Below, in pieces: positions 42,426 to 54,600 of a DNA stretch of 64,000 nt (the first letter of the stretch is position 1; each line of letters opens with the position of its first letter). This DNA is from Reticulascus tulasneorum (taxonomy: Eukaryota > Ascomycota > Sordariomycetes > Glomerellales > Reticulascaceae). The notes beneath the pieces are model-generated. The model did no database searches. It saw only the letters and a list, made by a program, of their open reading frames with translations, and was not told the DNA's origin. The stretch covers positions 186,001 through 250,000 of the forward strand of contig LSAX01000010.1 of the NCBI GenBank assembly GCA_001557505.1. Direction: 5' to 3'. The position numbers were made by a program, and so were the translations under genes.

Positions 42426-44810
42426 ATGGTCGGCATTGCGGTGCGAGACTCCCTGAATATGGATGACGCCACCGTCCCAGACCAGCACTTGCAGCTTCAC
42501 TATGTATCCCCGGCAGCAACGTGGGCAGAAGCGCTGCCACTCGGCAACGGCCGGTTGGGTTGTATGTCGTATGGGCGAACTTCCACTGAACTCTTACAAC
42601 TTAACGAAGACTCAGTATGGTATGGTGGGCCACAAGACAGAACACCAAGAGATGCGTACCGTAATCTCCCCTTGCTTCGGCAGCTTATCCGAGACGAGAA
42701 ACACGCCGAAGCCGAAACACTGGTACGAACTGCGTTCTTTTCTTGTCCCTCGAGTATGAGGCATTACGAGCCTCTCGGACAATGTACGATCGAGTTTGGC
42801 CATGCCGAAGAACACGTAACGGACTACAGACAATGGTTGGACCTAAGTACCGCAGAGAGTATTGTTGAATATTCATGTTTAGGAGTCACATATCGACGAG
42901 AGTGTATCGCCAGCTTTCCTGACAACGTTCTGGCCGTAAGGGTAACGAGTTCGCGGGCGGTTCGCTTTGTTGTGCGATTAAACCGTACCGGCGAAATTGA
43001 ATGGGAGACCAATGAGTTCCTTGACTCCATCCAAGCGCTGGACGGACGAATTGTCATGCATGCGACACCGGGCGGCAAAGGCAGCAACCCGCTATGTGTT
43101 GTCTTGGGCGTAGCTGTCGAGGATGAAATGGGGTCAGTGGGAGCGGTCGGTAACTGCTTGGTCGTCAACTCTACCTGCTGTACAATCATAATCGGGGCAC
43201 AAACAACCTACCGTCATGAGAATGCCGGCGAAGCTGCCGCGGTGGATGTTGAGTCCGCGTTGCAACGATCTTGGCATGATCTTGTCCAGAGGCACAGGGT
43301 CGACTACGGAAGCCTATTTGGTAAAACGGGACTCAGAATGTGGCCAGATGCTTGCCATGTTCCGACCGATGAGCGCATCCAGAAGAACCGCGACCCGGGT
43401 CTAGTGGCTCTGTATGCGAATTATGGCAGATACTTATTGATATCGTCTAGTCGTGATATGCCGAAGCCGCTACCCGCCAACCTTCAAGGGATTTGGAATC
43501 CATCCTTCACGCCGCCTTGGGGCTCGAAATACACAATCAATATCAACCTTCAGATGAATTACTGGCTAGCGGCACCTTGCAGCCTCGTAGAGTGTGCCAT
43601 GCCTCTAGTGGATCTCCTGGAGCGAATGGCCGTGGAAGGCAAAAAAACAGCAAAGACAATGTACGGCTGCAACGGCTGGTGTGCGCACCACAACACGAAT
43701 ATCTGGGCAGATACCGACCCGCAGGACCGCTGGATGCCATCGACTTTATGGCCGCTGGGAGGAGTATGGATCTGTATCGATGCCATGGAGATGCTGCAAT
43801 ATCAGTATAGTCAACATGTCCATGAGCGGGTCGCTCCTGTCCTGAAAGGTTGCGTCGAGTTCCTGTTGGATTTCTTGATCCCGTCATCTTGCGGAAGGTA
43901 CCTGGTGACGAATCCCTCACTATCCCCAGAGAACACATTTGTGTCGAACTCTGGCGAGCTTGGAATCTTTTGCGAGGGCTCAGCGATTGACATGGCAATC
44001 ATTCGGATCGCCTTTGAAAAGTTCCTGTGGAGCACCTCGCTGCTTGACCCTAGTAGTTCGCTAAGAGCCCAGGTTAAGGACGCCATGTCGAAGCTGCCAG
44101 CCTTACAAGTGAATGGTGATGGACTGATCCAAGAATGGGGTTTGCACGACTATAAAGAGCATGAGCCCGGACATCGACATGTCTCTCACCTATTCGACCT
44201 CTATCCCGGCAACGGCATCACCCTGAAACAGACACCTGAGCTCTGTGCCGCAGCAAACAAAGTCCTTGCGAGACGAGCATCTCACGGCGGCGGCCATACG
44301 GGATGGAGTCGAGCATGGCTACTCAACTTGCATGCTAGGCTAGCTGATGCTGGCGGATGTCAGAATCACATGGATCTGCTCCTGGAAACATCGACGCTGC
44401 CAAACATGCTAGATAACCACCCCCCATTCCAGATTGACGGCAACTTCGGCGGTTGTGCTGGAATATTTGAATGTCTGGTACAATCTAACGATACTTTTGA
44501 GGTAACAAAACCAGGCGCACTTGAGATCCGGCTGCTACCCGCTTGTCCTAGGCATTGGTCTCGGGGAAGAGTGTCAACAGTGCGCGTGAGAGGCGGCTGG
44601 CTCGTGTCATTTAGCTGGGAGGACGGCAATATCATTGACCCTGTGGTGCTCGAAGGAACGCAGGCCAACACACCAGAGATCTGCGTCGTATATCCTGATG
44701 GTGATGCTGTGGTCATTACGGCGGGGGGTTTGTCAAGACACGAGGTGACCAAAGCCGATGACTCGCTTCACGAAGAACGAAAATACATGATAGATGCTAT
44801 AGATTCCTAA
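42426..44810 (+). CDS. GH95 alpha-L-fucosidase-like glycoside hydrolase, no signal peptide, 794 aa
   Basis: This intronless gene covers a full-length GH95 enzyme: an N-terminal beta domain (ALPLGNGRLGCMSYG near residue 36), an (alpha/alpha)6 barrel and a C-terminal beta domain. By comparison with the known AfcA mechanism, the pair of substrate-activating Asn residues lies in HHNTNIW (423 and 425). The proposed general acid Glu is about 570 (LIQEWG), followed by HRHVSHLFDLYPG. GGGHTGWSRAW and the QIDGNFGG segment (Asp about 671) are also typical. The family releases alpha-1,2-linked L-fucose; some plant and fungal members act on xyloglucan fucose or L-galactose. There is no signal peptide, so hydrolysis may occur inside the cell after import by the divergent transporter. 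The ATG at 42426 is used; the next in-frame ATG at 42459 is also possible. Confidence 0.93.
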   Translation: MVGIAVRDSLNMDDATVPDQHLQLHYVSPAATWAEALPLGNGRLGCMSYGRTSTELLQLNEDSVWYGGPQDRTPRDAYRNLPLLRQLIRDEKHAEAETLVRTAFFSCPSSMRHYEPLGQCTIEFGHAEEHVTDYRQWLDLSTAESIVEYSCLGVTYRRECIASFPDNVLAVRVTSSRAVRFVVRLNRTGEIEWETNEFLDSIQALDGRIVMHATPGGKGSNPLCVVLGVAVEDEMGSVGAVGNCLVVNSTCCTIIIGAQTTYRHENAGEAAAVDVESALQRSWHDLVQRHRVDYGSLFGKTGLRMWPDACHVPTDERIQKNRDPGLVALYANYGRYLLISSSRDMPKPLPANLQGIWNPSFTPPWGSKYTININLQMNYWLAAPCSLVECAMPLVDLLERMAVEGKKTAKTMYGCNGWCAHHNTNIWADTDPQDRWMPSTLWPLGGVWICIDAMEMLQYQYSQHVHERVAPVLKGCVEFLLDFLIPSSCGRYLVTNPSLSPENTFVSNSGELGIFCEGSAIDMAIIRIAFEKFLWSTSLLDPSSSLRAQVKDAMSKLPALQVNGDGLIQEWGLHDYKEHEPGHRHVSHLFDLYPGNGITLKQTPELCAAANKVLARRASHGGGHTGWSRAWLLNLHARLADAGGCQNHMDLLLETSTLPNMLDNHPPFQIDGNFGGCAGIFECLVQSNDTFEVTKPGALEIRLLPACPRHWSRGRVSTVRVRGGWLVSFSWEDGNIIDPVVLEGTQANTPEICVVYPDGDAVVITAGGLSRHEVTKADDSLHEERKYMIDAIDS

Positions 44811-46366
44811 AGAATGCAGCAACTTGACTTTGGGTTTATGCTGCTGGGGTGGTTGATCATGTCATAGGCCAAAAATACTTGATTAGCGTGGCGTTGGCGT
44901 CTATCTGAGAGGACGAAAGCAAGATAAGGTAGCAAGAGGAAAGACAACAAAAAAAAAACCTAAGATGCGCGTACGACTCGGGCATCTCATCTAGCATCGA
45001 GCTAGATGCACCCGCCGTCTGGATGTCCGTTGGCTTGAAACGCGGTAAATAGTGTCCCCTTTTTTGGCTAATAGATGATCGTCTCAACTCGAAGGATTCT
45101 TCAAGCTGTGCGGCATGCTCGAGCGGCGATTGGTAGCTGGCGAGAGCAATGCAATGCAGAATTAAGGGAGACTAGATAAAAGCCAGAAATAAATGGCAGA
45201 CTGATAGTCATGTAGTATCGATGTTCATGGCGGCGAATTTGGAGATGGATGGAGCTGCAGCTATGGATATTCTTGCTGCGTGATGATCTTCCGACGAAGG
45301 TCACGACATGGGGTACTCTTCTGTACTTTAGGGTAAGTGCATTGCTTCATTTTCAGCGTTTGACCGGCTGGGAGAGAAATAAACAATGAAGCTGGCGGCC
45401 GTGGACTGTATTGCATGAAGATAAAGAGTAAGGATGACTTCGCACTTGAGTGCTGTGGGTCAGGCACAGAGGTGATCGAGTGTTTGGGTACTTCTCCACC
45501 TGCAGCAACATTACGGCATAATGGCAGGGGATAAGGTACACATAGACACAGCGGCGCCACGAAGACGAAAGAGGAGGAAAATGTTTGAAAATGAGGCTGT
45601 CTGATGAATAGGTACCTACTTTGAGCTGGGAAAAAAGAACAAAGTTGTTGAGCAACGACGACGGAGAATTGATTAAGTAATTCCTAGTGTTTCGTGCCTG
45701 CAGCGTCAAGCGTCAAAGGGGTTGCCCGTGGTAGCAGCTAGTCCCAAAACGGAAAGGTCTCCCCATGCCAGCAAAGGGAGCGACCGGGGGGAGCCACAGC
45801 AACCATCAAATCAAAGCCAATCAATGAACCGTCAACAGAAATAATCGCCTTACCTAAGTGAGATAGGTATGTATACATCCCATCACGTTGTCACCTCCCT
45901 CCCCTCTCCTCCGCCGCCACTTCGAACAACGACGACGACGACGACAACAACATCGACACCGGTAAGTCAGGTAAGTACGGCGACACTCACAACGACGGCA
46001 AAGACGACGACAGCCTCACACCACGGACCCTTCCGACATCCATAACCCTATCGCCCATTTTATTTACTCCCTTGCGACAAACCGAAATCTTGATTTTGGT
46101 ACGAAACTCCCTATCCGCAATTTCCCCCCAATGCCGACCAGAGAGCCAAACCCAGCTGACAGCAACAAAGGAAATCGCAGCCTTTAGCCCTTTTCCGAAT
46201 CTCTCACGATCTTTCTTTACAACACTGCCACCTGGAGAGGCTTCTTCTCTACGGTTCTCTCCGCGCGCCGCTTCTGCTGTTCGAAAAGGCGACCAGCATA
46301 CATCCTCCACCCACTGAGTTTCACATGCGACTCCAGCCCGAACACGAGATTGTGTGAACACCCGTC
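44811..46366. other. intergenic region
   Basis: No gene is supportable in this 1.56 kb. TAGGTACCTA occurs at 45609-45618. A (GAC)n-like stretch lies at about 45929-45945. The right end is the promoter and leader of the NudE gene. Confidence 0.5.
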
Positions 46367-48289
46367 ATGGCTGAGCCACCATCATCGCCTCCGAGCGAAA
46401 ATGCCACCCCCGAAGATGCCCTGGCCTGGTACAAGTCGCAATATGTACAGCTAGAGAATGAACTGCTCGAATTCAGGGAGTCGAGCAAGGAGCTAGAAGC
46501 AGAGCTGGAGAAGGACATCGATCAAGCTGAGAAAAGGGAACAGGCCCTTCGGGAGAAAGCCGAAAACCTCGACTTCGAGGTAGAAGAGTGGAAGGTACGT
46601 CGTCCGAGATGCGATACCACCATGTTCACATGCTTCGCATCATCCGTGCCTCAAATCGGGAGTCGCTGACCATGTCGTGTGCAGAGAAAATACAAGGAAT
46701 CCAAGAGCGAAGCTAGTTCGGCGCAGAACGCGCTGGAGAGGGAAATTACTACGCTGCGCGATTCGAACAGGACCTTGCAGATGAAACTGCGTGATATCGA
46801 GGTTGCCAACGATGACTTTGAGCGGCAAGCCCGAAACACGACATCATCGCTCGAGGATATCGAATCCAAATACAATGTTGCCATCGAGCGCGCAGTGATG
46901 ATGGAGGAGGAGATGAAATTGGGCGAGCAGGAACGCGAGAAATTGCGAATCGAGACGCAGCGACTGCGCGAGGAGCTCGGCGATCTCAAGATCGAGGCCG
47001 AGCTGCTCCAGGACAAAATCAAAAAGCAAGAAGCGCGGCACCTGTCCAGCATCTCGACGGACCTATCGCTCCTCGAATCTCCCACCTTTGACAAGAACGT
47101 CGAGAACTCTCCAGACTCTACCGCGAGCTCTCCTCTCGTCTCGACCCCACCTGGCGCCGCGGATCTTCTTCCAGGGCCCAAGAAGTCACGCATTCACGAC
47201 CCTCCATCTCCTCCCATGTCCGACGTATCTGCCCCACTTCCAAAGAAGCCAACAGCGAGGACCACAAAGACACCAGCAGCCAAGACGCCTGCTGCGCCGA
47301 CCACGCGTAAATCACGCCTCCCGTCCGCCGACCACAGCATCACACCGAAGCCAAGGTCGTTCAACACATCAACCACCACCAGACCACCGGGCGCCCGTGT
47401 GGCAACCACGACGCCATCTACCCGCACACCTGCTCCTCGACCCGCCCCTCGCTCGACCTCGCAAAAAATCCCCGCCTCCAACTCCCTCACGCACATTCGT
47501 TCCCTCACCGCCCAAATGCAACGCCTGGAAGCAAGAGTGCAGTCTGCTCGCTCCAAGCTTCCAGCTCCGGTCAACACGCCTCCCCGAGCGTCTCCTCGAT
47601 CTTCTGTTCACGGAACCCACACTATGCCTTCGACGGTGACGATTCGGTCTCGCAAGCGCACAGTTGGCTCTACTGCCTCGGTATCAATGATGGGAGACGA
47701 GACCACACCGACAAACCCGCAATCACAATACCAGCCGTTATCGAGCACGTCGACGATAACCTCAAAACACGTACCACGACTTAGCACGTCGGGAGTGAGC
47801 CGCTTATCGTTTGGCCCACTTCCAAACCGGAACCCGGGGGGGCTGGATTCCGATACATCAATGTCCCGACCAAGTTCACGAGCTAGCATCTCGTCGTTCG
47901 CCAGACCCGCAAGCCGGACAGAAATGGTCCCACCGCCCCGCCCTATGAGTCGTACAAGCCTATCTGGCACGCGAACGCCACTAGGTCGGCCACGGAGCTC
48001 TTTGGGAGGTAGCATGCACGGCCACTCGGCCAGCATGAGTAGAATAGACATGGATGAGCTCGACGAGGATGCGGGCGAATTCAGGACGCCCAGCAGGCGG
48101 GGCACATACTCAAAGTTCGAGCTGGAAGGGATCGCACCCACCAGCGCGATCCCGATGCCAAGCAATCGCCGGCAGAGTGGAGGAGGGGCGGCTACGGGAC
48201 GGAGGACGAGCAGTGGAGCCAGCTTGAGGGATCCTGCAAAGCCTGCAGCGGGCTCGAGGACACTGACGGAAGTGGAAGAGACTTACTGA
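46367..48289 (+). CDS. nudE: nuclear distribution protein NudE, 610 aa, 2 exons
   Basis: Exon 1 is 46367-46594 and exon 2 is 46685-48289, separated by a 90-nt intron (GTACGT...GTGCAG) that keeps the frame through EVEEWK|RKYKESK. The N-terminal 200 residues form the long parallel coiled coil of the NudE/NDEL1 family, with [19 protein letters not shown] at the start and [19 protein letters not shown]. This part binds LIS1 (NudF) and dynein intermediate chain. The rest is Ser/Pro/Thr-rich and disordered, with repeated basic TPxxRxP segments typical of fungal NudE C-termini. The protein promotes dynein-driven nuclear migration along hyphal microtubules and hyphal growth. Length agrees with Aspergillus NudE (about 590). 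Confidence 0.93.
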
Positions 48290-51283
48290 TACTGGCGGGA
48301 GACGTGGAGGAATGGGTTTAAGGAGGGGCTTCAATTGATACCACGGAGGAGATGGAATGGCATTGTGCTTATTATTACATTTATTCTGCTGCATGGCCGG
48401 TCGGCGCCGTGAGCGGCTTGTTTGGTCTTTGATGGAGTCTACATGTTGAATTCGGGATAGCATGGTCTCGCATTGCGGCTTGATTATGAGCGGGACGGGT
48501 GGTGGGGGGGGGCATCATGGATCAGTGGCTTGTTGTCTTTGAGTATACCCGTCTAAATACAGGATCTTACTTTGCATTGGACAAACTGGTTCTTCGTGAA
48601 TACCCCGGCGGCGACTGTATAATAATCGTGTAGCCAGTCGCTCTCATCGGCTCCCAGTAAACGGCAGCCGCAGCTACCACTGAAGACCGTCCGAAGCATG
48701 GGTCTCGGATCTCAAATTTTACCTGGCCAAGCCAAGACTCCGTAAGGACCGGAGCACGGTTCTGTGAGGAGCTTAGCTGAGACGCAAGGCAGGCGAGCTG
48801 GCTACACACTCGGGCCCTAATAAGGCAGTAGACTAGAGGGTGGAGAGACGTGGCTAGGTCTTACAATGCATCCAACCACGACCGAACACCGTTCTCCGTG
48901 TCACATCTCGGAGATGATGTCAGAGCAGCATACTAAATTTGGGGCAAGCCCGCCCGGGTAAGAGGAGGCAGACGGGTCATCTATCGATCGACTCGGGACG
49001 CCAGCTGCGAGATTACGCGCAGGTTGGATCCAGCTGTAATACCGACCAAGTGACGTGATATGATCGCTCGTTAGAGATGGAGACGGGACGAAGCAGTAGT
49101 AATTCTCGGTCTTTTGCTCGCTGGCCAAGGTACATACTTATTGGCCGTCATTTAGGGTATCTACAGTACTAAAGGTGAATTGGTTGTTCGAGCCGAGGAG
49201 GTGGCGCGGGTTAGGAGTGTTTCCCAACGATAGGTCGAACGGAAGTCCGCTTGACATGCCGTTTGTTCCTCTGATCTGACAGGTCCCCTCGACACTCGTC
49301 AGTGTCCCGAGGCCTGATACACGACTAACCAAGGCAAGGGCCAATGGAGGCAGTCCACGGCGCTGAGGCTGGCAACTTTTCGGCGACGCAAAGGAGCGCG
49401 GAGCGGCCCTGGGTGGTACAGGTTTGGTGAGGCTGGCGCTCCGATGGCACCCACATTTTCGAGGTGGTTCCGAAGCTAGACGGACAAGATGTTGGGGATC
49501 TGCGGGTGGAGATTTTCTGCTGGGTCTCAACCCACAGGGGGGTGGTGGTGGGCCGGGGGTCAGAAATAGGTAAGGTACCTACATACATCCATACATACGT
49601 ACCTTTAATTACCTTACACTGCATTGAGTTACAAACGGCATACCTACGGATAACTCAACCCAGAACCGAGGGCGCTCGGACCAGGTGTCTGTTCCCCTGC
49701 TGGGCGGGCCTATTCGTACCTTAGCTTTCTAGTCCCTTGATTTGCCGTATGGTGGGACCCGGCTTGGAGAACCCCCCCAACAATTGGGGTACATTGGTGA
49801 AGACACTCGATTCTCGCCATTTCTGGCACTTACCAGTGCTGTTTGTTAGAGTCGAAACAATGGAAGATATGTCGGGCGGGTTCCTCGGCTGGCTAAGAAT
49901 ACCTGTAGTGTCTGGGGCCGCGATTGGGCGTGGCTTTTTAGATTCCTGGGAGGAGTTGGGAGGTTCCTTTCGGCGATGTGTTGACGTCTCCAGACGGAGA
50001 CTAGGCTCGTTTGGGCTGCTCAGGCAAGGAATGCTTAAAAAAAATAAAAGGTGTTGAGAATAAATTCTGCCGGGTCCCTTGACCAGATAGCACCTTGACC
50101 GCCTTGGATGCCACCCACGCTGCAGGTACCTTTGGCATCCGTTTGGCCTGGTGGCACTTCGTGGCATGCCATGGCAGAAAGAGAGGACGATGCGAGCTTG
50201 ATGATGGGGTGGAATGGATTTTGTAAAGCGGCAGTCGGCTAGTCACTATATAGAAGATGGACGATCTCGGTATCGGTCTTCACTGCCTGCGGACATGACT
50301 CGAAAAGAATGGCGTGGGTAGTCGATTCGGACGAAATGGGAGGACGCTTTGGAACTCAATATCTTCGGTGAAGCGAGCCCGTCCCCCGAAGCCTGCATCT
50401 GCCAACCCGCCCCCCCCGGGCACGCGCGAACCGAAGATGGAAACCCCATGAAGCATGCCCAAAACCAGTGAGAGCATCCCCGGTTTGGTACAAAGTATCC
50501 AGCAAGTAGATAAAGTGCTTGGGCTGCGCAGTGACGTTTGATTGAGGAACAGATACGGCGCTAGGAAACATGGGGAGCAACCATCTCAGACCAAAACTGC
50601 CTTACTACGAACTGTGATGAGCGACCGAGGCGCGTGTACCGATGCCATTGTCGGGAATACTTCCCCAACAGCCCCGGCCAGTGGTTGAGGCCCGGCCCCA
50701 AAATACAATGAATGGAGATCCTGGGATGGCAAGCTGGGCTGGGGCTGGGGAGAATGGAACATGGACATTGGGAGAGGGCATGGACGATATGCACCCCCCC
50801 GTCCGTTGCCCGTCGGAGGACCTGGCCGCGGTTTGCTCTAGCGAGATTTATATCATCACGTCCCACTACGGCTTCTGACTTTTATTTGTTTAAATTTTTT
50901 TTGGGTTTGTTTTTGGCCTACTTTACTCCGCCGAAGGAAGTGAGACCTGTGAGGCGTCGATCCGGTCTAGGGAATTTTTCCAGTGAACCCCAATCTTTTC
51001 CTCACCCCCCCCATCCCCAATCTCTCCCCCCCAATCCACCCATCCCCATAGATCGACGGAACTACTTACGTATAACCGACCCGGCCGATCTCGTGTCCTC
51101 CTCCCCCTTCCTCTTCTTCATCCCTTCTCCCTCTCTACAGCTTCCAAACCTCTCACCTTTCTCCTCTGTCTCTCTCTCCCCTCTCCCCCAAGACATTGAT
51201 ACCTGTCCTTCGCAAAGGGACACTGAGACGAGAAGAAGCATCTAGAAGACGAGTGGCAGTGAATCAAGCTACTGTCGTTCCTG
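48290..51283. other. 3-kb intergenic region upstream of acetyl-CoA carboxylase
   Basis: Short frames such as 49721-50167 and 50712-51245 lack defensible features. The palindrome-containing AAGGTACCTA lies at 49572-49581. From about 50880 the plus strand turns T-rich, then strongly CT-rich (51000-51190), a common mark of fungal promoters and transcription starts. I read this as the promoter and first leader exon of the carboxylase gene. Confidence 0.5.
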
Positions 51284-51418
51284 GTATGTCCGGCACCTAC
51301 TCTGCATCGCACTCCCTAGTATTCCTGCACGATTGGTGCTCTCCCACCCTCATGCATCCATTCGCCAGATGCGCCAGGAATGACGAAAACACCGACTGAC
51401 AAACTTATCTTCTTTCAG
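51284..51418 (+). other. putative intron in the 5' leader of acetyl-CoA carboxylase
   Basis: GTATGT at 51284, CGACTGACAAAC near 51393-51404 and TTTCAG ending at 51418 make a well-formed 135-nt intron in the untranslated leader, 236 bases before the start codon. No protein frame depends on it, so it rests on consensus alone. Confidence 0.55.
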
Positions 51419-51654
51419 CGGAAACTCTCTCCTCCACCGAACCCCTCTGTGCCTATACCCCGAAATCCAAAGTAAGAGAGCAATTGCAGAAACGTTGAGT
51501 CCTGCACGAAAAAAACTCCGCCAGCGGGTCGAACTCCGAGCATTGACCACTCTCTTGCCAGACTCTTACAGGCTCCTCGAGAGCTCCCAGCACCCCCAAT
51601 TCATGACGACCGAGACCTCCGTTCCTGCGTCTTCGACGAGATAGACTCGCAATC

Positions 51655-54600
51655 ATGACCGAAATCACAAACGGGGCCGCCAACGGCTCTGGCCGAGTCA
51701 TCCCTCACACCAACGGCAAGGCGACTTACGCCGAGAAGAACAAGGTGGCCGCTCACTTCATTGGAGGCAACAAGCTTGCAAACGCTCCTGCCTCCAAGGT
51801 TAAAGACTTTGTCGCCCAGAATGACGGTCACACTGTCATTACAAACGTACGTCTACACATTGGGAGCACGAGAAGATGGCTGAAATGCGGCTGCTAACGT
51901 TTGTCCTTGCAGGTCCTGATCGCCAACAACGGTATCGCAGCCGTCAAGGAGATCCGATCGGTGCGAAAATGGGCATACGAGACGTTCGGCGACGAGAAGG
52001 CCATCCAGTTTACTGTGATGGCCACCCCTGAGGATCTGGCTGCCAACGCAGATTACATCCGAATGGCCGACCACTACGTCGAGGTTCCCGGCGGCACGAA
52101 CAACCACAATTATGCCAACGTTGAGCTGATTGTGGATGTCGCCGAGCGGATGAACGTCCACGCCGTCTGGGCGGGATGGTAAGCCAATTTCTCAAATTGC
52201 TAAGGCGGCGTAGAAGCCAAACAGACTAACACCATGTGCGACAGGGGCCACGCTTCCGAGAACCCCAAGCTGCCCGAATCGCTTGCAGCTTCCCCCAAGA
52301 AGATCGTCTTCATTGGACCCCCAGGCTCCGCTATGCGCTCCCTGGGTGACAAGATCTCGTCTACAATCGTTGCGCAGCACGCCAAGGTGCCTTGCATCCC
52401 GTGGTCTGGTACCGGCGTTGCCGATGTAGATATTGACAGCAAGGGAATTGTCACTGTCGCCGACAACACTTACGCCAAGGGATGCGTAAAGTCGTGGCAG
52501 GAAGGTCTCGAGAAGGCCAAGCAGATTGGCTTCCCGGTCATGATCAAGGCCTCGGAGGGTGGCGGTGGCAAGGGCATTCGAAAAGCCATCACCGAGAACG
52601 GCTTCGAGGCGCTGTACAAGGCCGCTGCGAACGAGATTCCCGGCTCGCCCATCTTCATCATGAAGTTGGCTGGCAATGCGAGGCATTTGGAGGTCCAGCT
52701 GCTTGCTGACCAGTACGGCAACAATATCTCCCTCTTCGGCAGAGATTGCTCCGTTCAGCGAAGACATCAAAAGATTATCGAGGAGGCTCCGGTCACCATC
52801 GCCAAGTCTGAGACCTTCAGGGCCATGGAAGACGCGGCTGTCCGACTGGGCAGACTCGTCGGATATGTGTCCGCTGGTACCGTCGAGTACCTCTACTCTC
52901 ACTCCGATGACAAGTTCTACTTCCTCGAGTTGAACCCCCGTCTGCAAGTCGAGCATCCCACCACCGAGATGGTCAGCGGTGTCAATCTCCCTGCCGCCCA
53001 GCTCCAGATTGCCATGGGTATTCCCCTGCACAGGATCCGTGATATTCGACTCTTGTACGGTGTTGATCCCAAGACGTCGACGGAGATTGACTTTGAGTTT
53101 AAGGATGAGGGCAGCAAGAAGACGCAGCGCCGACCAACACCAAAGGGTCACACCACCGCCTGCAGAATCACCTCCGAAGATCCCGGTGAGGGCTTCAAGC
53201 CTTCCAATGGTGTCATGCACGATCTGAACTTCAGATCCAGCTCCAACGTCTGGGGTTACTTCTCCGTGAGCACGGCCAGTAGTATCCACAGTTTCTCCGA
53301 CTCGCAGTTCGGTCACATCTTCGCCTATGGTGAGAACCGATCTGCATCGCGGAAACACATGGTCATTGCCCTGAAGGAGCTGAGTATTCGAGGTGACTTC
53401 CGAACGACTGTCGAGTACCTTATCAAGCTCCTCGAGACGGAAGCCTTCGAGGACAACACCATCACAACTGGCTGGCTCGATGAGCTCATCACCAACAAGC
53501 TGACGGCAGAACGACCGGATCCAATGCTTGCAGTCGTTTCCGGAGCCACCACCAAGGCTCATCTAGCGAGCGAAGCATGCCTGGCCGAGTACCGGGCTGG
53601 CCTCGAAAAGGGTCAGGTTCCTTCCAAAGAGATTCTGAAGACCGTCTTTACTGTCGACTTCATTTACGAAGGGTATCGATACAAGTTCACCGCTACCCGC
53701 GCCAGCGTCGACAGCTACCATCTGTTTATCAATGGTTCCAAGTGTTCCGTCGGCGTCCGTGTTCTCAGCGATGGCGGTCTCCTCATTCTTCTGGATGGCC
53801 GAAGCCACAGCGTCTACTGGAAGGAGGAAGTCGGTGCCACCCGACTCTCCGTTGACGGCAAGACCTGCCTGCTCGAGCAGGAGAACGATCCTACGCAGCT
53901 GCGAACACCCAGCCCTGGTAAGCTCGTCAAGTATGCCGTCGAGAACGGCGAGCATGTCAAGGCTGGCCAGACCTACGCAGAAGTGGAGGTCATGAAGATG
54001 TACATGCCCCTGGTCACTCAGGAAGATGGTATTGTTCAGCTCATCAAGCAGCCCGGAGCCACGCTCGAGGCGGGTGACATTCTTGGCATACTCGCCCTGG
54101 ATGACCCCAGCCGCGTGAAGCAGGCCCAGCCGTTCATTGGCCAGCTTCCCACCTATGGCGAGCCGGTTGTCATTGGCAAGAAGCCCGTCCAGCGCTTCTC
54201 CGTTCTCTCCAACATTCTCAAGAACATTCTCCTCGGTTATGACAACTCCGTCATCATGGCCACCACCCTCAAGGAGCTCATGGAGGTGCTCCGAGATCCC
54301 GATCTGCCATACAGCGAGTGGAACGCACAGTTCGCCGCCCTGCATGCGCGCATGCCGCAGAAGCTGGACGCTCAGCTCACGCAAATCGTCGATCGTGCCA
54401 AATCCAGACACGTTGACTTCCCTGCAAAGACGCTCGCCAAGACGCTGCAAAAGTTCATTGAAGATCACGTCGCAACTGCAGACGCCGACATGCTGAAGGC
54501 GACCCTCGCCCCTCTCAGCGACGTTCTCGCATCGTATGCCGACGGCCAGAAGGTCCACGAGCTCAACATCATGAAGGGGCTTTTGGAGATGTACGCGGAT

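Noticed and set aside
49721..50167. 148-codon minus-strand frame upstream of acetyl-CoA carboxylase
   Set aside because: It has no recognisable motif and is probably chance in G+C-rich spacer DNA.
50712..51245. 177-codon plus-strand frame before acetyl-CoA carboxylase
   Set aside because: It is Pro/Ser-rich because of the CT-rich promoter and leader; no conserved feature is visible.
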